The translations under genes were made by a program, and so were the position numbers. DNA of 64,000 bases from an uncultured Lachnospira sp. (GTDB lineage Bacteria; Bacillota; Clostridia; Lachnospirales; Lachnospiraceae): positions 25,467 through 89,466 of the forward strand of contig CAJUKN010000015.1 of the NCBI GenBank assembly GCA_910587485.1. The letters are read 5' to 3'. Positions 43,231 through 52,134 of the stretch are shown one piece after another. Position 1 is the stretch's first letter. Each line of letters opens with the position of its first letter. The notes below the pieces were generated by a model that was not told the DNA's origin, searched no databases, and saw nothing but the letters and a program-made list of their open reading frames with translations.

Positions 43231-44961
43231 TTATTGATGTATTTTTACCATTTTAGCATAAGCACCATTACGTTGCATCAACTCCTTATGTGTTCCAGAT
43301 TCCTCAATTCCCTTTTCTGTCAACATCAAGATTTCTTCTGCATTTTCAATCGTTGTAAGCCTGTGTGCAATAACAAATGTCGTCCTGTTTTTAGCAAGTT
43401 TTTCTAAAGAATCTTGTACCACTTTTTCACTCTCATTATCTAATGCAGAGGTTGCCTCATCAAATATTAAAATAGGCGGATTTTTAAGAAATACCCTTGC
43501 AATGGACAAGCGTTGTTTTTGTCCTCCTGAAAGCTTTACACCTCTTTGACCGATATCAGTATCATACCCTTTTTCAAAAGACATAATAAAATCATGGGCA
43601 TTTGCATTTTTTGCTGCCTCAATAATTTCTTCATCTGTTGCATCGGGTTTTCCATACTTTATATTATCCTTAATCGTTCCCATAAAAAGATATACATCTT
43701 GCTGTACAACACCAATATGGTCTCTTAAACTTTTTAATGTCACATCTTTTATATCAATACCATCAATCTTTATCGTTCCTTCACTTGCCTCATAAAATCT
43801 TGGAATCAATGAACATAATGTTGTTTTTCCCACACCAGAAGGTCCAACTAAAGCAATATATTTTCCCGGTTCAACATTCAAATTTACATGAGATAAAACA
43901 AACTCATTTCCATCAGAATATTTAAATGAAACATTTTCAAATGTAACGCCACCTTTAACATTGTTTAAGGCAACCGCATTTTCTTTTTCTTTAATATCTG
44001 GAACAACAGATAGTATTTCAAGAAATCGCTCATAACCAGAATAACCATTTTGAAACTGCTCTGTAAAGTCCACTAAAACCTTTACTGGTTCTGTAAATAC
44101 ATTAATATACAATAAAAATGTAACAAAATCTGTAATATTTACCCAGCCTTTTGCAATACCAACACCACCTACTGCAATTACCACAACATTAATCAGTGTT
44201 GTAAATGCCGTTAAACCAGCATTATACGTACCCATATAGTGATAGCTGTTCTTTTTTGACTCCAGAAATTTATCATTTCCTTGTTTAAATTTTTCACACT
44301 CAATATCTTCATTAGCAAACGACTTAACTACTCGTATTCCTGATAAATTATCTTCTATCTGCGCATTAATATCAGCAATCTTTTCGCGATTACGCTTAAA
44401 TGCTTTCTTCATTTTTTTATTGAGCTTGTAAGCAAATAGCAGCATTATAGGAATCAATATAAATGCACTTAATGTCAATCGCAAACTAATTGTTCCTAAT
44501 ATACACAAAGCACCAACAATTTTAATAAATGATATAGTGATATTTTCTGGTCCATGATGCAGTAGTTCTGTTATATCAAATAAATCCGACGTAATACGAG
44601 ACAATAATTGACCAACTTTTTGGTCATCATAAAAAGAGTACGAAAGTTTTTGATAATGATTAAATATCTCTGCTCTCATATCATACTCTATCTTTGCTCC
44701 CATAACATGTCCAAAATTGGAGATATAAAAATTGCACCCTCCCTGTATAAGTACTAATATAAATAAAGATACTGTTATCACCATAATCGTATAAAGCGCA
44801 CTGTCTGAATCCATATATACAACTTTTGATGTTATATATCTAACAACCAATGGTATTGCTAATGTAACCAGTGCTGAAACAATAGCTAAAAACATATCAA
44901 TAACAAAGGTGTTAAGGTATGGTTTGTAATATTTTATTAATTTTTTTAAATTTTGTTTCAA
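43231..44961 (-). CDS. ABC exporter (permease-ATPase fusion)
   Basis: A 576-residue type IV ABC exporter half with six membrane helices (1-310) and a full ATPase. Motifs are Walker A GPSGVGKTT, VVQQDVYLF, signature KLSGGQKQRLSIARV, Walker B ILIFDEATSALD and VIAHRLTTI. It resembles multidrug/lipid (MsbA/LmrA-like) homodimeric exporters. The start is TTG at 44961, with GAAAGGTAATT ahead. It is a single gene; cargo is unknown. The 200-base gap downstream to ptsH is AT-rich and featureless. Confidence 0.9.
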   Translation of the reverse strand: MKQNLKKLIKYYKPYLNTFVIDMFLAIVSALVTLAIPLVVRYITSKVVYMDSDSALYTIMVITVSLFILVLIQGGCNFYISNFGHVMGAKIEYDMRAEIFNHYQKLSYSFYDDQKVGQLLSRITSDLFDITELLHHGPENITISFIKIVGALCILGTISLRLTLSAFILIPIMLLFAYKLNKKMKKAFKRNREKIADINAQIEDNLSGIRVVKSFANEDIECEKFKQGNDKFLESKKNSYHYMGTYNAGLTAFTTLINVVVIAVGGVGIAKGWVNITDFVTFLLYINVFTEPVKVLVDFTEQFQNGYSGYERFLEILSVVPDIKEKENAVALNNVKGGVTFENVSFKYSDGNEFVLSHVNLNVEPGKYIALVGPSGVGKTTLCSLIPRFYEASEGTIKIDGIDIKDVTLKSLRDHIGVVQQDVYLFMGTIKDNIKYGKPDATDEEIIEAAKNANAHDFIMSFEKGYDTDIGQRGVKLSGGQKQRLSIARVFLKNPPILIFDEATSALDNESEKVVQDSLEKLAKNRTTFVIAHRLTTIENAEEILMLTEKGIEESGTHKELMQRNGAYAKMVKIHQ

Positions 44962-45068
44962 TTTAATTACCTTTCCTTTCTAATTTGATAATAGATTTCT
45001 GTCTATCAACTTATTAGCCTACTATATTTGATATATAAATACAATGTTTTATTTATATTAATTTAATC

Positions 45069-45165
45069 TAAAAAGGCTGCTACAAAATCAAATTTTCCAC
45101 ATGATATTGACATGAACTACATCATATCTTATCATACTTTGCAGAAATTTTCATTTTGCAGCAGA
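45069..45165. terminator. Large hairpin, terminator of the SOD gene
   Basis: CTGCTACAAAATCAAATTT pairs with AAATTTTCATTTTGCAGCAG, enclosing about 55 bases with an inner ATGATA-type dyad. On the minus strand a CCTTTTTAG run follows. It is longer than a normal terminator and resembles the 117-base hairpin at 17293 in style. Confidence 0.55.
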
Positions 45166-45187
45166 CCAAATTTATTTATTATTGTTT

Positions 45188-45670
45188 TCAAAACACCACA
45201 CATAATTTTATAACACCACATGCAATCTTATCACCTGAATTGCCAGATGGCTGTGATGTAAAATCATCAGGCTTACTGTGTATAATAACCGATTTTCCCA
45301 AAATTTCAGGAAGCGTCAATACATTATCATAAAAACACATCCAACAATAACCATTGGTTGATAAGATAGGAATCAAATCACCTGCATGTTTTGGATGTGG
45401 CTGTTCATTAGGATTATAATGATTTCCTGTATTTTTAAAATCATTACTGCAATCGCCAACCTCATGGATATGAAATCCAAAGAAATCAGGAGCATTCTCT
45501 TTACTTTGAGGCAAATTAAACACTTGTACTTCAATAAGTACCCCTTCATATGGCACACTGTAAAATTTTACTTCTCCCTCTATATCAGGATATTGAAAAC
45601 CGCCAGATATATGAGCTGCTGCCATTGGAACAGCATTACATAAAATAGACGAAAAAATATTTTGGGACAT
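45188..45670 (-). CDS. Cu/Zn superoxide dismutase-like protein
   Basis: 160 residues, no signal peptide. The metal-ligand set is present: FGFHIHEVGDC (two Cu His and the disulfide Cys), NHYNP (bridging His), HPKHAGDL (Zn ligands) and SVIIHS (Cu His), with the second Cys in KIACGVI. The catalytic Arg of the usual GNAGGRLACG segment is Lys here (GNSGDKIACG). Cu/Zn SODs convert superoxide to peroxide and oxygen; a cytosolic version in a strict anaerobe is uncommon. TTGAGGAATAAG precedes ATG. It is a single gene with a strong hairpin after it. Confidence 0.85.
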   Translation of the reverse strand: MSQNIFSSILCNAVPMAAAHISGGFQYPDIEGEVKFYSVPYEGVLIEVQVFNLPQSKENAPDFFGFHIHEVGDCSNDFKNTGNHYNPNEQPHPKHAGDLIPILSTNGYCWMCFYDNVLTLPEILGKSVIIHSKPDDFTSQPSGNSGDKIACGVIKLCVVF

Positions 45671-45805
45671 TCTTATTCCTCAACACGAAAATCAGTTTAA
45701 AACAAGGTTTCTTTATTATATGCAATTTTATAGATTTTGCGAATTATCAGAACCCTATAAACGTTTTTGCAAGTAATGTCTATATTTGCCTTTATATATC
45801 ATATC

Positions 45806-46303
45806 TTAGCACATTCCTGAAATTTTCACAAGCAAATAACTAATAGCATATGCACATACACTATATAACAAAGGAACAACTACATTCCATATTGTCAATT
45901 CATGTAAAAAAACAATCGATGTAAAAACTTGAAGCACTATAAATACTGCTGTCATTTTGATATTAAATATAAGCATTTTCTTTGCCCTGTCACGACATAT
46001 AACACTTGGATTAATTGGTAATTCTTTTAATAATTGATAAAGTGATAATCTATGTCTTTCAATACCAATCACTTGCCAATAATCATAATACATAAAATGA
46101 ATAATGAAAAAAAATAGAAAACTTATCCCTATCATGCTTATATCTTCAAATCCAAACTCTTGAACTGGTATTAATGCCAAGAACATAACAATTATTCCAA
46201 ATATAATCCCCACCACTTTATAGCATAAAATAGTATAGGAATTATATTTTTGATTCATCTTATCAAATTCTTTTAAAGCTGCTATCTGTTTTGATTCGTC
46301 CAT
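45806..46303 (-). CDS. Membrane protein, probable ABC-system permease-like subunit
   Basis: A 165-residue protein with four hydrophobic helices (near 27-47, 56-76, 112-132, 138-158). It starts MDESKQIAALKEFDKMNQ and has RHRLSLYQLLKELPINPSVI between helices 2 and 3. I see no named family. It is last in the GntR/ABC operon, 75 bases after the second ATPase, so it is probably the membrane partner of that ATPase. GGAGG precedes ATG. Confidence 0.7.
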   Translation of the reverse strand: MDESKQIAALKEFDKMNQKYNSYTILCYKVVGIIFGIIVMFLALIPVQEFGFEDISMIGISFLFFFIIHFMYYDYWQVIGIERHRLSLYQLLKELPINPSVICRDRAKKMLIFNIKMTAVFIVLQVFTSIVFLHELTIWNVVVPLLYSVCAYAISYLLVKISGMC

Positions 46304-46377
46304 AAAAATCCTCCATTCTGCTAAAAATTTACTTTTTCAACCTTTAATAATTAAGTTCATCAACTTAAATTTTTGAA

Positions 46378-47040
46378 TTATCTTACATTTTCAGAAAAAG
46401 ATACCACACTTCCATTTTCAAGAATACAAATATAGTCAACATCATTTTCCAGCTCTTCCTGCAAATGTGTTGTAAGAATTACTGTTACATTTTCTTTCAA
46501 CATCAAAGCTCTTAACTCTTTAAAAAAATCTTTTCTATAAACAATATCCATACCTGCCGTTGCTTCATCAAAAAGATACAATGAAGGCTTATGTGCCATT
46601 GCAAATGCAAACTGAAATTGAACACACTCCCCTTTAGAAAGATTGGATACCTTTTTTAATGGACTAATGTTGTATTGCTTCATTTTTTCATTAAATAATT
46701 TTCTGTCAAAACAAGAATAAAATGGACTGAATAAATCCACATTTGCCTCAATTGTAAATTCTTTTATATAATTATGATTATCCGTTATAAATCCTATATT
46801 ATCTAATACAACCTCTCTGTTCTCTTTAACTTCAAAAACAATACCATTTCTATCTGCCATTTGGATACTTCCTTTATAAGTCGTTTTTCTATCCATCAAT
46901 AATTTTAACAGCGATGTTTTTCCTGCTCCATTCTTTCCTGCAACGCCGCATATATATCCAACAGGCACTTTAAAGCTAATATTAGAAAGCAAAAATTTTT
47001 TAAACTTCGCAGATACATTATCAAAACAAACTGCATTCAT
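46378..47040 (-). CDS. ABC transporter ATP-binding protein
   Basis: 220 residues with Walker A GKNGAGKTSLLK, a variant signature NLSKGECVQFQFAFA, Walker B SLYLFDEATAGMD and an H-loop in LTTHLQEELENDVD. The structure matches the YtrB/NosF-like ATPases often linked to a YtrA-type GntR regulator. Two bases separate it from the GntR stop. It pairs with the small membrane protein downstream or the permease upstream. Cargo is unknown; related ytr operons respond to cell-wall antibiotics. Confidence 0.88.
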   Translation of the reverse strand: MNAVCFDNVSAKFKKFLLSNISFKVPVGYICGVAGKNGAGKTSLLKLLMDRKTTYKGSIQMADRNGIVFEVKENREVVLDNIGFITDNHNYIKEFTIEANVDLFSPFYSCFDRKLFNEKMKQYNISPLKKVSNLSKGECVQFQFAFAMAHKPSLYLFDEATAGMDIVYRKDFFKELRALMLKENVTVILTTHLQEELENDVDYICILENGSVVSFSENVR

Positions 47041-47042
47041 AA

Positions 47043-47420
47043 TTACTCCTCCATTTCATATAAAGCCTTTGCCATTTGTATCATTTCTTCCTCTGTCAAA
47101 CCGGCATGTTTACATGCCAATACAGCCTCTAATATCTTTTTTTCTATCATCATCACCTGTTTTTCTTTCAAATAATCCTGATTGCATTCAGAAACAAAAA
47201 AGCCTTTGCCAGCAACAGAATGGATAAGTCCTTCTTTTTCCAACTCTTCATACGCCTTTTTTGTTGTTATAACACTAATCTGTAACTGTGCAGCCAATGC
47301 TCTTATAGATGGAAGCTGCTCATTTACTCTTAATTTTCCCTCAACAATTTTAGATTTTATCTGTAACATAATCTGCTCATATATGGCAGTTGTTCCTTTG
47401 GTTTCAATTTGTATATTCAT
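47043..47420 (-). CDS. GntR family regulator, YtrA subgroup
   Basis: A 125-residue regulator. The winged HTH contains AIYEQIMLQIKSKIVEGKLR, NEQLPSIRALAAQLQISVIT, TKKAYEELEKEGLIHSV and GKGFFVSE, followed by a short helical dimer tail (residues 85-125) typical of the YtrA subgroup. It sits inside the operon, between permease and second ATPase, overlapping the permease gene by 17 bases. The large palindrome at 49014 over the operon promoter is its probable operator, giving autoregulation. Confidence 0.9.
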   Translation of the reverse strand: MNIQIETKGTTAIYEQIMLQIKSKIVEGKLRVNEQLPSIRALAAQLQISVITTKKAYEELEKEGLIHSVAGKGFFVSECNQDYLKEKQVMMIEKKILEAVLACKHAGLTEEEMIQMAKALYEMEE

Positions 47421-48072
47421 AACATACAGCCCTTCTAACCATATTTTTATAATACTGAATTGTATATTTAACCATTATGAACAGCAACACTACAACAATT
47501 CCATACCATATTATCAAAAGATACTTAACTTGCGCAGCACTTAAACTGCCAAGTATTTTACTTTCATATATTGCATAGTAAAAGAAAAATCCTGCAAACA
47601 TAACTATTCTTACAAAAAGCTGAAATGCCCCCATAAAGCCATCTACCTTTACAACACCAGAAGCTGTCTGAACTGCTGCATTACAAAATAAAAGTATTAC
47701 AAAACCTGTCAGATAATCCCACCAACTTATCATATTTAACAACAAAAGCACACCTGCCCACAGACAATAAATTATTTCTGGTATTATCAACCGAATTTTA
47801 AATCCTATTGTTACATACTGTGTTCGCTCTTTTGTATTCATAGGTAAAAGATAAAAAATTTTAGAAGGTGTTTTTCCACATAAATAAGAAAAAGCAATTC
47901 CAATCATTGCAGAAGCTAGATAAGAATAAAAAAATATGCCTTTGTCTACTTCCATTACTATAATAGATTCTGCTAAACAAAATAAATATACAAATACGAT
48001 TCTTAAATCTTCTTTTTTAATATTTCTTGGATTTAAATTTATAAAATAATCCTTTAAAATATATCTTATCAT
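47404..48072 (-). CDS. ABC-2-like membrane permease
   Basis: 222 residues with six predicted helices, such as IVFVYLFCLAESIIVMEV, FYSYLASAMIGIAFSYLCG, IIYCLWAGVLLLLNM and LLIIWYGIVVVLLFIM. No motif narrows it further. It starts in a 4-base overlap with the ATPase stop (48069-48072) and its end overlaps the GntR start by 17 bases, so translation is coupled. It is the likely membrane partner of the 288-aa ATPase. AGGAGGGCAAAC precedes ATG. Confidence 0.75.
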   Translation of the reverse strand: MIRYILKDYFINLNPRNIKKEDLRIVFVYLFCLAESIIVMEVDKGIFFYSYLASAMIGIAFSYLCGKTPSKIFYLLPMNTKERTQYVTIGFKIRLIIPEIIYCLWAGVLLLLNMISWWDYLTGFVILLFCNAAVQTASGVVKVDGFMGAFQLFVRIVMFAGFFFYYAIYESKILGSLSAAQVKYLLIIWYGIVVVLLFIMVKYTIQYYKNMVRRAVCYEYTN

Positions 48073-48935
48073 GTTTGCCCTCCTTTTCCGGCTTTCCTTG
48101 CCGCCATATAATAATATATAAAATCAGAAATGGTTACATTTTTTACAATAAGTTCTTTATCATATTTATCATATTTTGAATATTTAATTAATACTTTAAC
48201 ATCTTCTTTATCACCTTCTCGATAAATAATATTTTGACTAGGTAAATTGTTAATTTTATAACGCTCACCACTTATAATTCGATTCTCTTGTATAATGGAT
48301 TCTCTATCCATATACAAAACAGACTCCCCTTTATCCATAAACAAGATATAATCTGCAATTCGTTCCATTTCATCAAATACATGAGAAGAAAATATAATAC
48401 TGTGCTGACCATCTTGAATAAACGCTGTCATCAGCCTTTGAAACTCTGTACGAAATGCCAAATCAAAATTGCCAGTAGCCTCATCTAAAATTAAAAGTTT
48501 AGGATTATAAGACAGTGCAAAGGCAAGTTGAAATTTTAACCGTTCTCCTTTAGACAATTTATAATATGTTTTTCTTTCATCAAGACCAAACTGTCTGCAA
48601 TATTCAACCAATTTTTTATTGTCAAAATGCTTATATTTTTTTCCAAAATGACAGGCATTATTATAAAGATTCCAATGCTTATAAAATAAATCGTCTTGCA
48701 GTACAAATCCAATATCTTCCTTTATATTCATTTCTTTATCCTGATAATCACTGTCAAAAATACGAATATAGCCACTATCTGCCTTATACAATCCCAATAA
48801 CATATGAATAAGTGTTGTCTTGCCTGAACCATTTGCACCAACCAACCCTAAGATATAACCTGCTGGAAAGGTAAATGTAATATCCTTTAAGCAAAATCCT
48901 CCAAAATTTTTATTGACATGATTACATTCAACCAT
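48069..48935 (-). CDS. ABC transporter ATP-binding protein
   Basis: A 288-residue ATPase with Walker A GANGSGKTTLIHM, Q-loop FVLQDDLFYKHW, signature KLSKGERLKFQLAFALS, Walker B LLILDEATGNFD, and an H-loop in FSSHVFDEMERIAD. A 70-residue C-terminal tail (KINNLPSQNII...) may contact the permease or regulate it. ATG at 48935 (GGAG six bases ahead) is my choice; TTG at 48947 after GGAGG is a close alternative. It is the first gene of the five-gene operon under the palindromic promoter. Confidence 0.88.
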   Translation of the reverse strand: MVECNHVNKNFGGFCLKDITFTFPAGYILGLVGANGSGKTTLIHMLLGLYKADSGYIRIFDSDYQDKEMNIKEDIGFVLQDDLFYKHWNLYNNACHFGKKYKHFDNKKLVEYCRQFGLDERKTYYKLSKGERLKFQLAFALSYNPKLLILDEATGNFDLAFRTEFQRLMTAFIQDGQHSIIFSSHVFDEMERIADYILFMDKGESVLYMDRESIIQENRIISGERYKINNLPSQNIIYREGDKEDVKVLIKYSKYDKYDKELIVKNVTISDFIYYYMAARKAGKGGQT

Positions 48936-49013
48936 TATAGACTCCAATTTTATCGCCTCCATTTTACTCATAAATAGTTGCATTTCTCTTTATTTTAAGT
49001 TTATTTTGCAGCA

Positions 49014-49070
49014 AAAGGTGTGTATGTACTGTATATAGATATACATACAGTACATACACACCTTTGTCAA
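49014..49070 (-). promoter_or_regulatory. Promoter of the GntR/ABC operon inside a 52-base palindrome
   Basis: Perfect 21-base arms AAAGGTGTGTATGTACTGTAT and their complement flank a ten-base centre (49014-49065). On the minus strand TTGACA (49065-49070) and TATGTA (49042-49047) are 17 bases apart, so the spacer and -10 lie inside the dyad. This is the probable operator of the YtrA-type regulator encoded in the operon. Confidence 0.7.
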
Positions 49071-49096
49071 CCCTTTTTTTATATTTATCCACTTTT

Positions 49097-49693
49097 TTAT
49101 TCTGGTCTTTGTTCAGCCAGATATATTCCCCACTCTTCTAACATCTTTGGCAAATCATACACACACTTTCCATCGACCTCAACAATATGGCATTGTCCCG
49201 GATTTTCATAATTAAATGTATCCCACGCTGTAATTAATTTATCCGTTTTTTCTATACCATGCTTTTCAAAAAAATTTTGATATCTGTCTGGAATTTGTGT
49301 CCAAATTGTTACAATATTATAACTATTTTTCATTATTTCTGCTGAATAATCGTGGACACCAAAACCAAATTGACACATGCCATCATGGATAAGCAGCTCC
49401 CCATATTTTTTAAGAATCATTAATGCTTGTTGTGTATTTAATCCATCTATATAATAGACATCTTTGTGTGTAGATGAATTTTCCTTTTCGCGCAAACGCT
49501 GCTCATCATTCTGATTTGTTGGCAGCTCTAAAATAAAAAAGATTGATTCATTTTGCAGCGTTATAAAATGTTCAAAAACTTCTTGTATTTTGTCTGCACC
49601 TACATTTGCAATCAACCCTTGTTCCTGAATTTGATATTGCTGCGCCAACTTATCTATAAATGGCACTTTACAGCCTCGTATCATCTTTAGCAT
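49097..49693 (-). CDS. Uncharacterised protein (immunity-like)
   Basis: 198 residues, soluble, acidic. It begins MLKMIRGCKVPFIDKLAQQY and has a middle segment GLNTQQALMILKKYGELLIHDG then MCQFGFGVHDYSAEIMKNSY. The C-terminus reads CHIVEVDGKCVYDLPKMLEE. I recognise it only as a conserved unknown of Firmicutes; no catalytic motif is visible. A GGAGG site fixes the start. Stand-alone small proteins of this style often sit in polymorphic-toxin immunity arrays, and the neighbourhood supports that loosely. Confidence 0.6.
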   Translation of the reverse strand: MLKMIRGCKVPFIDKLAQQYQIQEQGLIANVGADKIQEVFEHFITLQNESIFFILELPTNQNDEQRLREKENSSTHKDVYYIDGLNTQQALMILKKYGELLIHDGMCQFGFGVHDYSAEIMKNSYNIVTIWTQIPDRYQNFFEKHGIEKTDKLITAWDTFNYENPGQCHIVEVDGKCVYDLPKMLEEWGIYLAEQRPE

Positions 49694-49836
49694 AGCAAAG
49701 CCTCCATATTTTTTAATCTTCTATTTAACCTCATCGATGAAACCGTACCACTAAAACAAAGGATTTTATAACACTTTTAATAAAACTAAAAGACTATCAT
49801 ACAAATCTAAATAACCATTTACATCTCAACACTGTA

Positions 49837-50277
49837 TTAACTTTTATAAAGCTGTGCAATTCGTGCAGATTTATCTGGAAATTGATTATTTAAATACATC
49901 AGATATTGAAATACACTTCCTTCATACGAATGAATATCTCCAAATAGTCCAACTTCATAGCAGTTACGAATAACATTAATAATACAATCTTCTGTATGGT
50001 CTTCTTTGCAGTCTTTACATTCTTTCAAAATATGTGCAATCGCTGCTTCTAATTCAAGCTCATCAAATACCTTAAAATCCGTTATTGGTATATTATCAGC
50101 ACCACCTGCAACCTCTTTCTTTGGCTCCTTTATATAATCGCTTACACATTTTTTTGCAAACCCTATAATACATGCCTCTTTTTTACATTGACCACAATTA
50201 TTTTCCTGTAAACAACAATCTTCTAAATCATTCCAAATTAATTGGGCATCTAAACCTTTCTTATGCTGTTCAGCCAT
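49837..50277 (-). CDS. Cysteine-rich uncharacterised protein
   Basis: 146 residues with eleven cysteines. They are placed as DLEDCCLQENNCGQCKKEAC, KKCVSDY, LKECKDCKEDHTEDCI and IRNCYEV. The spacing suggests bound metal (Zn or Fe-S) or a disulfide-rich structure in two clusters (residues 20-45 and 85-110). There is no signal peptide. I do not recognise the family. GAGGTAGAG lies before ATG. It is a single gene between two small unknown proteins. Confidence 0.6.
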   Translation of the reverse strand: MAEQHKKGLDAQLIWNDLEDCCLQENNCGQCKKEACIIGFAKKCVSDYIKEPKKEVAGGADNIPITDFKVFDELELEAAIAHILKECKDCKEDHTEDCIINVIRNCYEVGLFGDIHSYEGSVFQYLMYLNNQFPDKSARIAQLYKS

Positions 50278-50353
50278 ATGTACTCTACCTCCAATAATTA
50301 TTTAACCCCATCAATAAGGTTATAAGCAAGTAACATAATTCTTTTTTTATCAA

Positions 50354-50674
50354 CTACTTTCTTTTTATCATAAAATCAAAAAATTCTTCACTATATTGCT
50401 TCAAACTTTTTTCATCAATTGTTCTGATATCTGCCTTTATATACATATCACCCTTAAAAAAATTGGCATTTTCAAAGTCTAACCAATAGATGCCATTACT
50501 TTCATAAAGAATTATCTGTCCTTCTCCCAATTTATCAACTGTCTCAAAAAATAAAGCATAACTATGTCGAATTGTCAATTCATATGAAGCATTTATCAAT
50601 AATATTCCTTTTTTCTTCCAATCTTCTTTATTTTTCTGATACCAGTTTTCAAAAAGTAAAAATATATTATCCAT
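50354..50674 (-). CDS. Small uncharacterised protein (immunity-like)
   Basis: 106 residues starting MDNIFLLFENWYQKNKEDWK, then three or four strands: LLINASYELTIRHSYALFFE, EGQIILYESNGIYWLDFENA and MYIKADIRTIDEKSLKQY. The helix-then-sheet layout with a short basic tail resembles several toxin-immunity families, though I cannot name one. AAAGGATTT precedes ATG. No toxin gene is nearby. Confidence 0.6.
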   Translation of the reverse strand: MDNIFLLFENWYQKNKEDWKKKGILLINASYELTIRHSYALFFETVDKLGEGQIILYESNGIYWLDFENANFFKGDMYIKADIRTIDEKSLKQYSEEFFDFMIKRK

Positions 50675-50865
50675 TTATAAATCCTTTAATAAAGTATCTA
50701 TCTATAATAGTGTAATATCTATCCATAATACAGTAAAGCAACTTGCCTGTCAAACAAGATTTTAGATGAGCTGCCGTTTATAAAAACAATGCACATTTAT
50801 TATCTATAGGGGTATTTTATACAAATAAATTTTTTGCTAAGATATTTAGCATAGGAGGAATACTT

Positions 50866-51206
50866 ATGTATACAAAATCATATGAAAATATTTCCAAGCT
50901 AGCAATACTTATTGGTCTTTTGATAAAATTGAAAGCAAACTAAAAAATAAACTTAAATATATAGCATATATTACAGCAGACGAAAAAAAAGAGAATAACA
51001 AAACATACTTTAAATTTACAGATATTAAACTAATTACAGGATTAACCCTTGAAAAATTTTTAAAAGCAGTTGAAAATGGCGATATTATGGTAGATATACG
51101 AATTGGTGTATATAACACAGGTAAGAACAAAGGTAAAACACATGATCATGGGACTGGATTTAGAATTACACTTGATAAACTTATAAAATATGCATCTATA
51201 ATATAA
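50866..51206 (+). pseudogene. MvaI/BcnI-type restriction endonuclease remnant
   Basis: After an intact ribosome site (ATAGGAGGAATACTT) the frame starts MYTKSYENISKLAILIG and soon stops. In another frame the sequence continues as WSFDKIESKLKNKLKYIAYI, then FKFTDIKLITGLTLEKFLKA, VENGDIMVDIRIGVY and HDHGTGFRITLDKLIKYASI before TAA. The second part looks like the C-terminus of MvaI/BcnI-family nucleases, including GTGFRI. Most of the enzyme is missing, so this is a dead gene. It lies just upstream of a broken methyltransferase in the same direction. Confidence 0.65.
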
Positions 51207-51305
51207 ATATTTTAATTAATTTCATTTCAATCCTTGTAATTATTCCGATAAAAGAATATAATAAAACTATTATGAGTATATTATATTTTTTTATCGGAGG
51301 AACAA

Positions 51306-51548
51306 ATGAGTGTTATAACTATTAAAGAAGCCTCAGAACTTTGGGGAATTTCTGAGCGTCGCATAAGTACTTTATGTAAAACTGGAAGGATTCAAGGTGC
51401 GACAAAGCTAGGCTCTGTTTGGACAATTCCATCAAACACTGAAAAGCCACAAGATATGCGAAAAAAAGAAAATGTATATGCAAGAGAACCTGTTAAAAAT
51501 AATCTTACTATAACTCGTGTTTGGGCAATGCCAACTGAACCACTACTG
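51306..51548 (+). pseudogene. DNA methyltransferase, N-terminal fragment (HTH part)
   Basis: CGGAGGAACAA precedes ATG. The frame begins MSVITIKEASELWGISERRI and goes on through STLCKTGRIQGATKLGSVWT, an HTH_17/excisionase-like DNA-binding segment, then TITRVWAMP, which in related proteins leads into the methyltransferase core. The reading frame runs on into IS200 DNA for another 38 codons and stops. The matching C-terminus resumes after the element at 52135. Confidence 0.65.
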
Positions 51549-51549
51549 G

Positions 51550-52134
51550 CTAAAGTCGGTAGGTTCGTCGAGCTGCTGAAGCAGCCTAAAGTTGACCAAC
51601 ATCAAAGTTATCACTTTTCATTTTTTCTTCTATATCTTGATTTTTTATATATTCTTCTATAATTTCATCTGTCACATTTCCACTACTTGCTACAAAATAT
51701 CCTCTTGCCCATAAATGCTGTCCCCAAAATTGTTTATTTAATTCTTTATATTCCATCTGCAACTTTCTTGATGTATTTCCCTTTATATATTGTACTAGCT
51801 TACTTACTGATAAATACGGTGGAACACTTACCAATAGATGAATATGGTCTTTTCCCACATATCCTGCCAATATTTCTACCTCATTTGTTTGACATATTCC
51901 TCTGATTAATTGCCTTGTTCTTAATGCAATTTTTCCTGTAATTACTGGTTTTCGATATTTTGTTATCCATACTATATGATACTTTATATCATATGTGCAA
52001 TACGCAGATTTTCTATAATGTTCCATGCTTTTATCACCTCAAGTATAGTATGTCTTGTTTTTATATTTTTATTTTTTACTTAAAGTGATTGGGTTAACCT
52101 AAAGGTTTCGCCTTAAGGCGAGGGTTTTAACCCC
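51550..52134 (-). mobile_element. IS200-type insertion sequence
   Basis: About 585 bases holding one tnpA gene on the minus strand. Subterminal hairpins lie at both ends: GCTGC-TGAA-GCAGC at 51572-51585 and CGCC-TTAA-GGCG at 52109-52120, each with flanking sequence typical of HUH-transposon ends. No inverted terminal repeats or target duplication are expected for this family. Exact ends are estimated. It splits the methyltransferase gene. Confidence 0.75.
51586..52026 (-). CDS. tnpA: IS200/IS605 family transposase TnpA
   Basis: A 146-residue HUH-type Y1 transposase acting on single-stranded DNA. It begins MEHYRKSAYCTYDIKYHIVW, has ITKYRKPVITGKI, the HUH motif in YVGKDHIHLLVSVPP, and the nucleophilic Tyr in the helix VTDEIIEEYIKNQDIEEK. 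All key residues are present and the frame is intact, so the element could be active. There is no tnpB in it. Confidence 0.92.
   Translation of the reverse strand: MEHYRKSAYCTYDIKYHIVWITKYRKPVITGKIALRTRQLIRGICQTNEVEILAGYVGKDHIHLLVSVPPYLSVSKLVQYIKGNTSRKLQMEYKELNKQFWGQHLWARGYFVASSGNVTDEIIEEYIKNQDIEEKMKSDNFDVGQL

Noticed and set aside
49014..49065. Possible CRISPR or mobile-element terminal repeat
   Set aside because: It is a single palindrome with promoter elements in register and no spacers or transposase.
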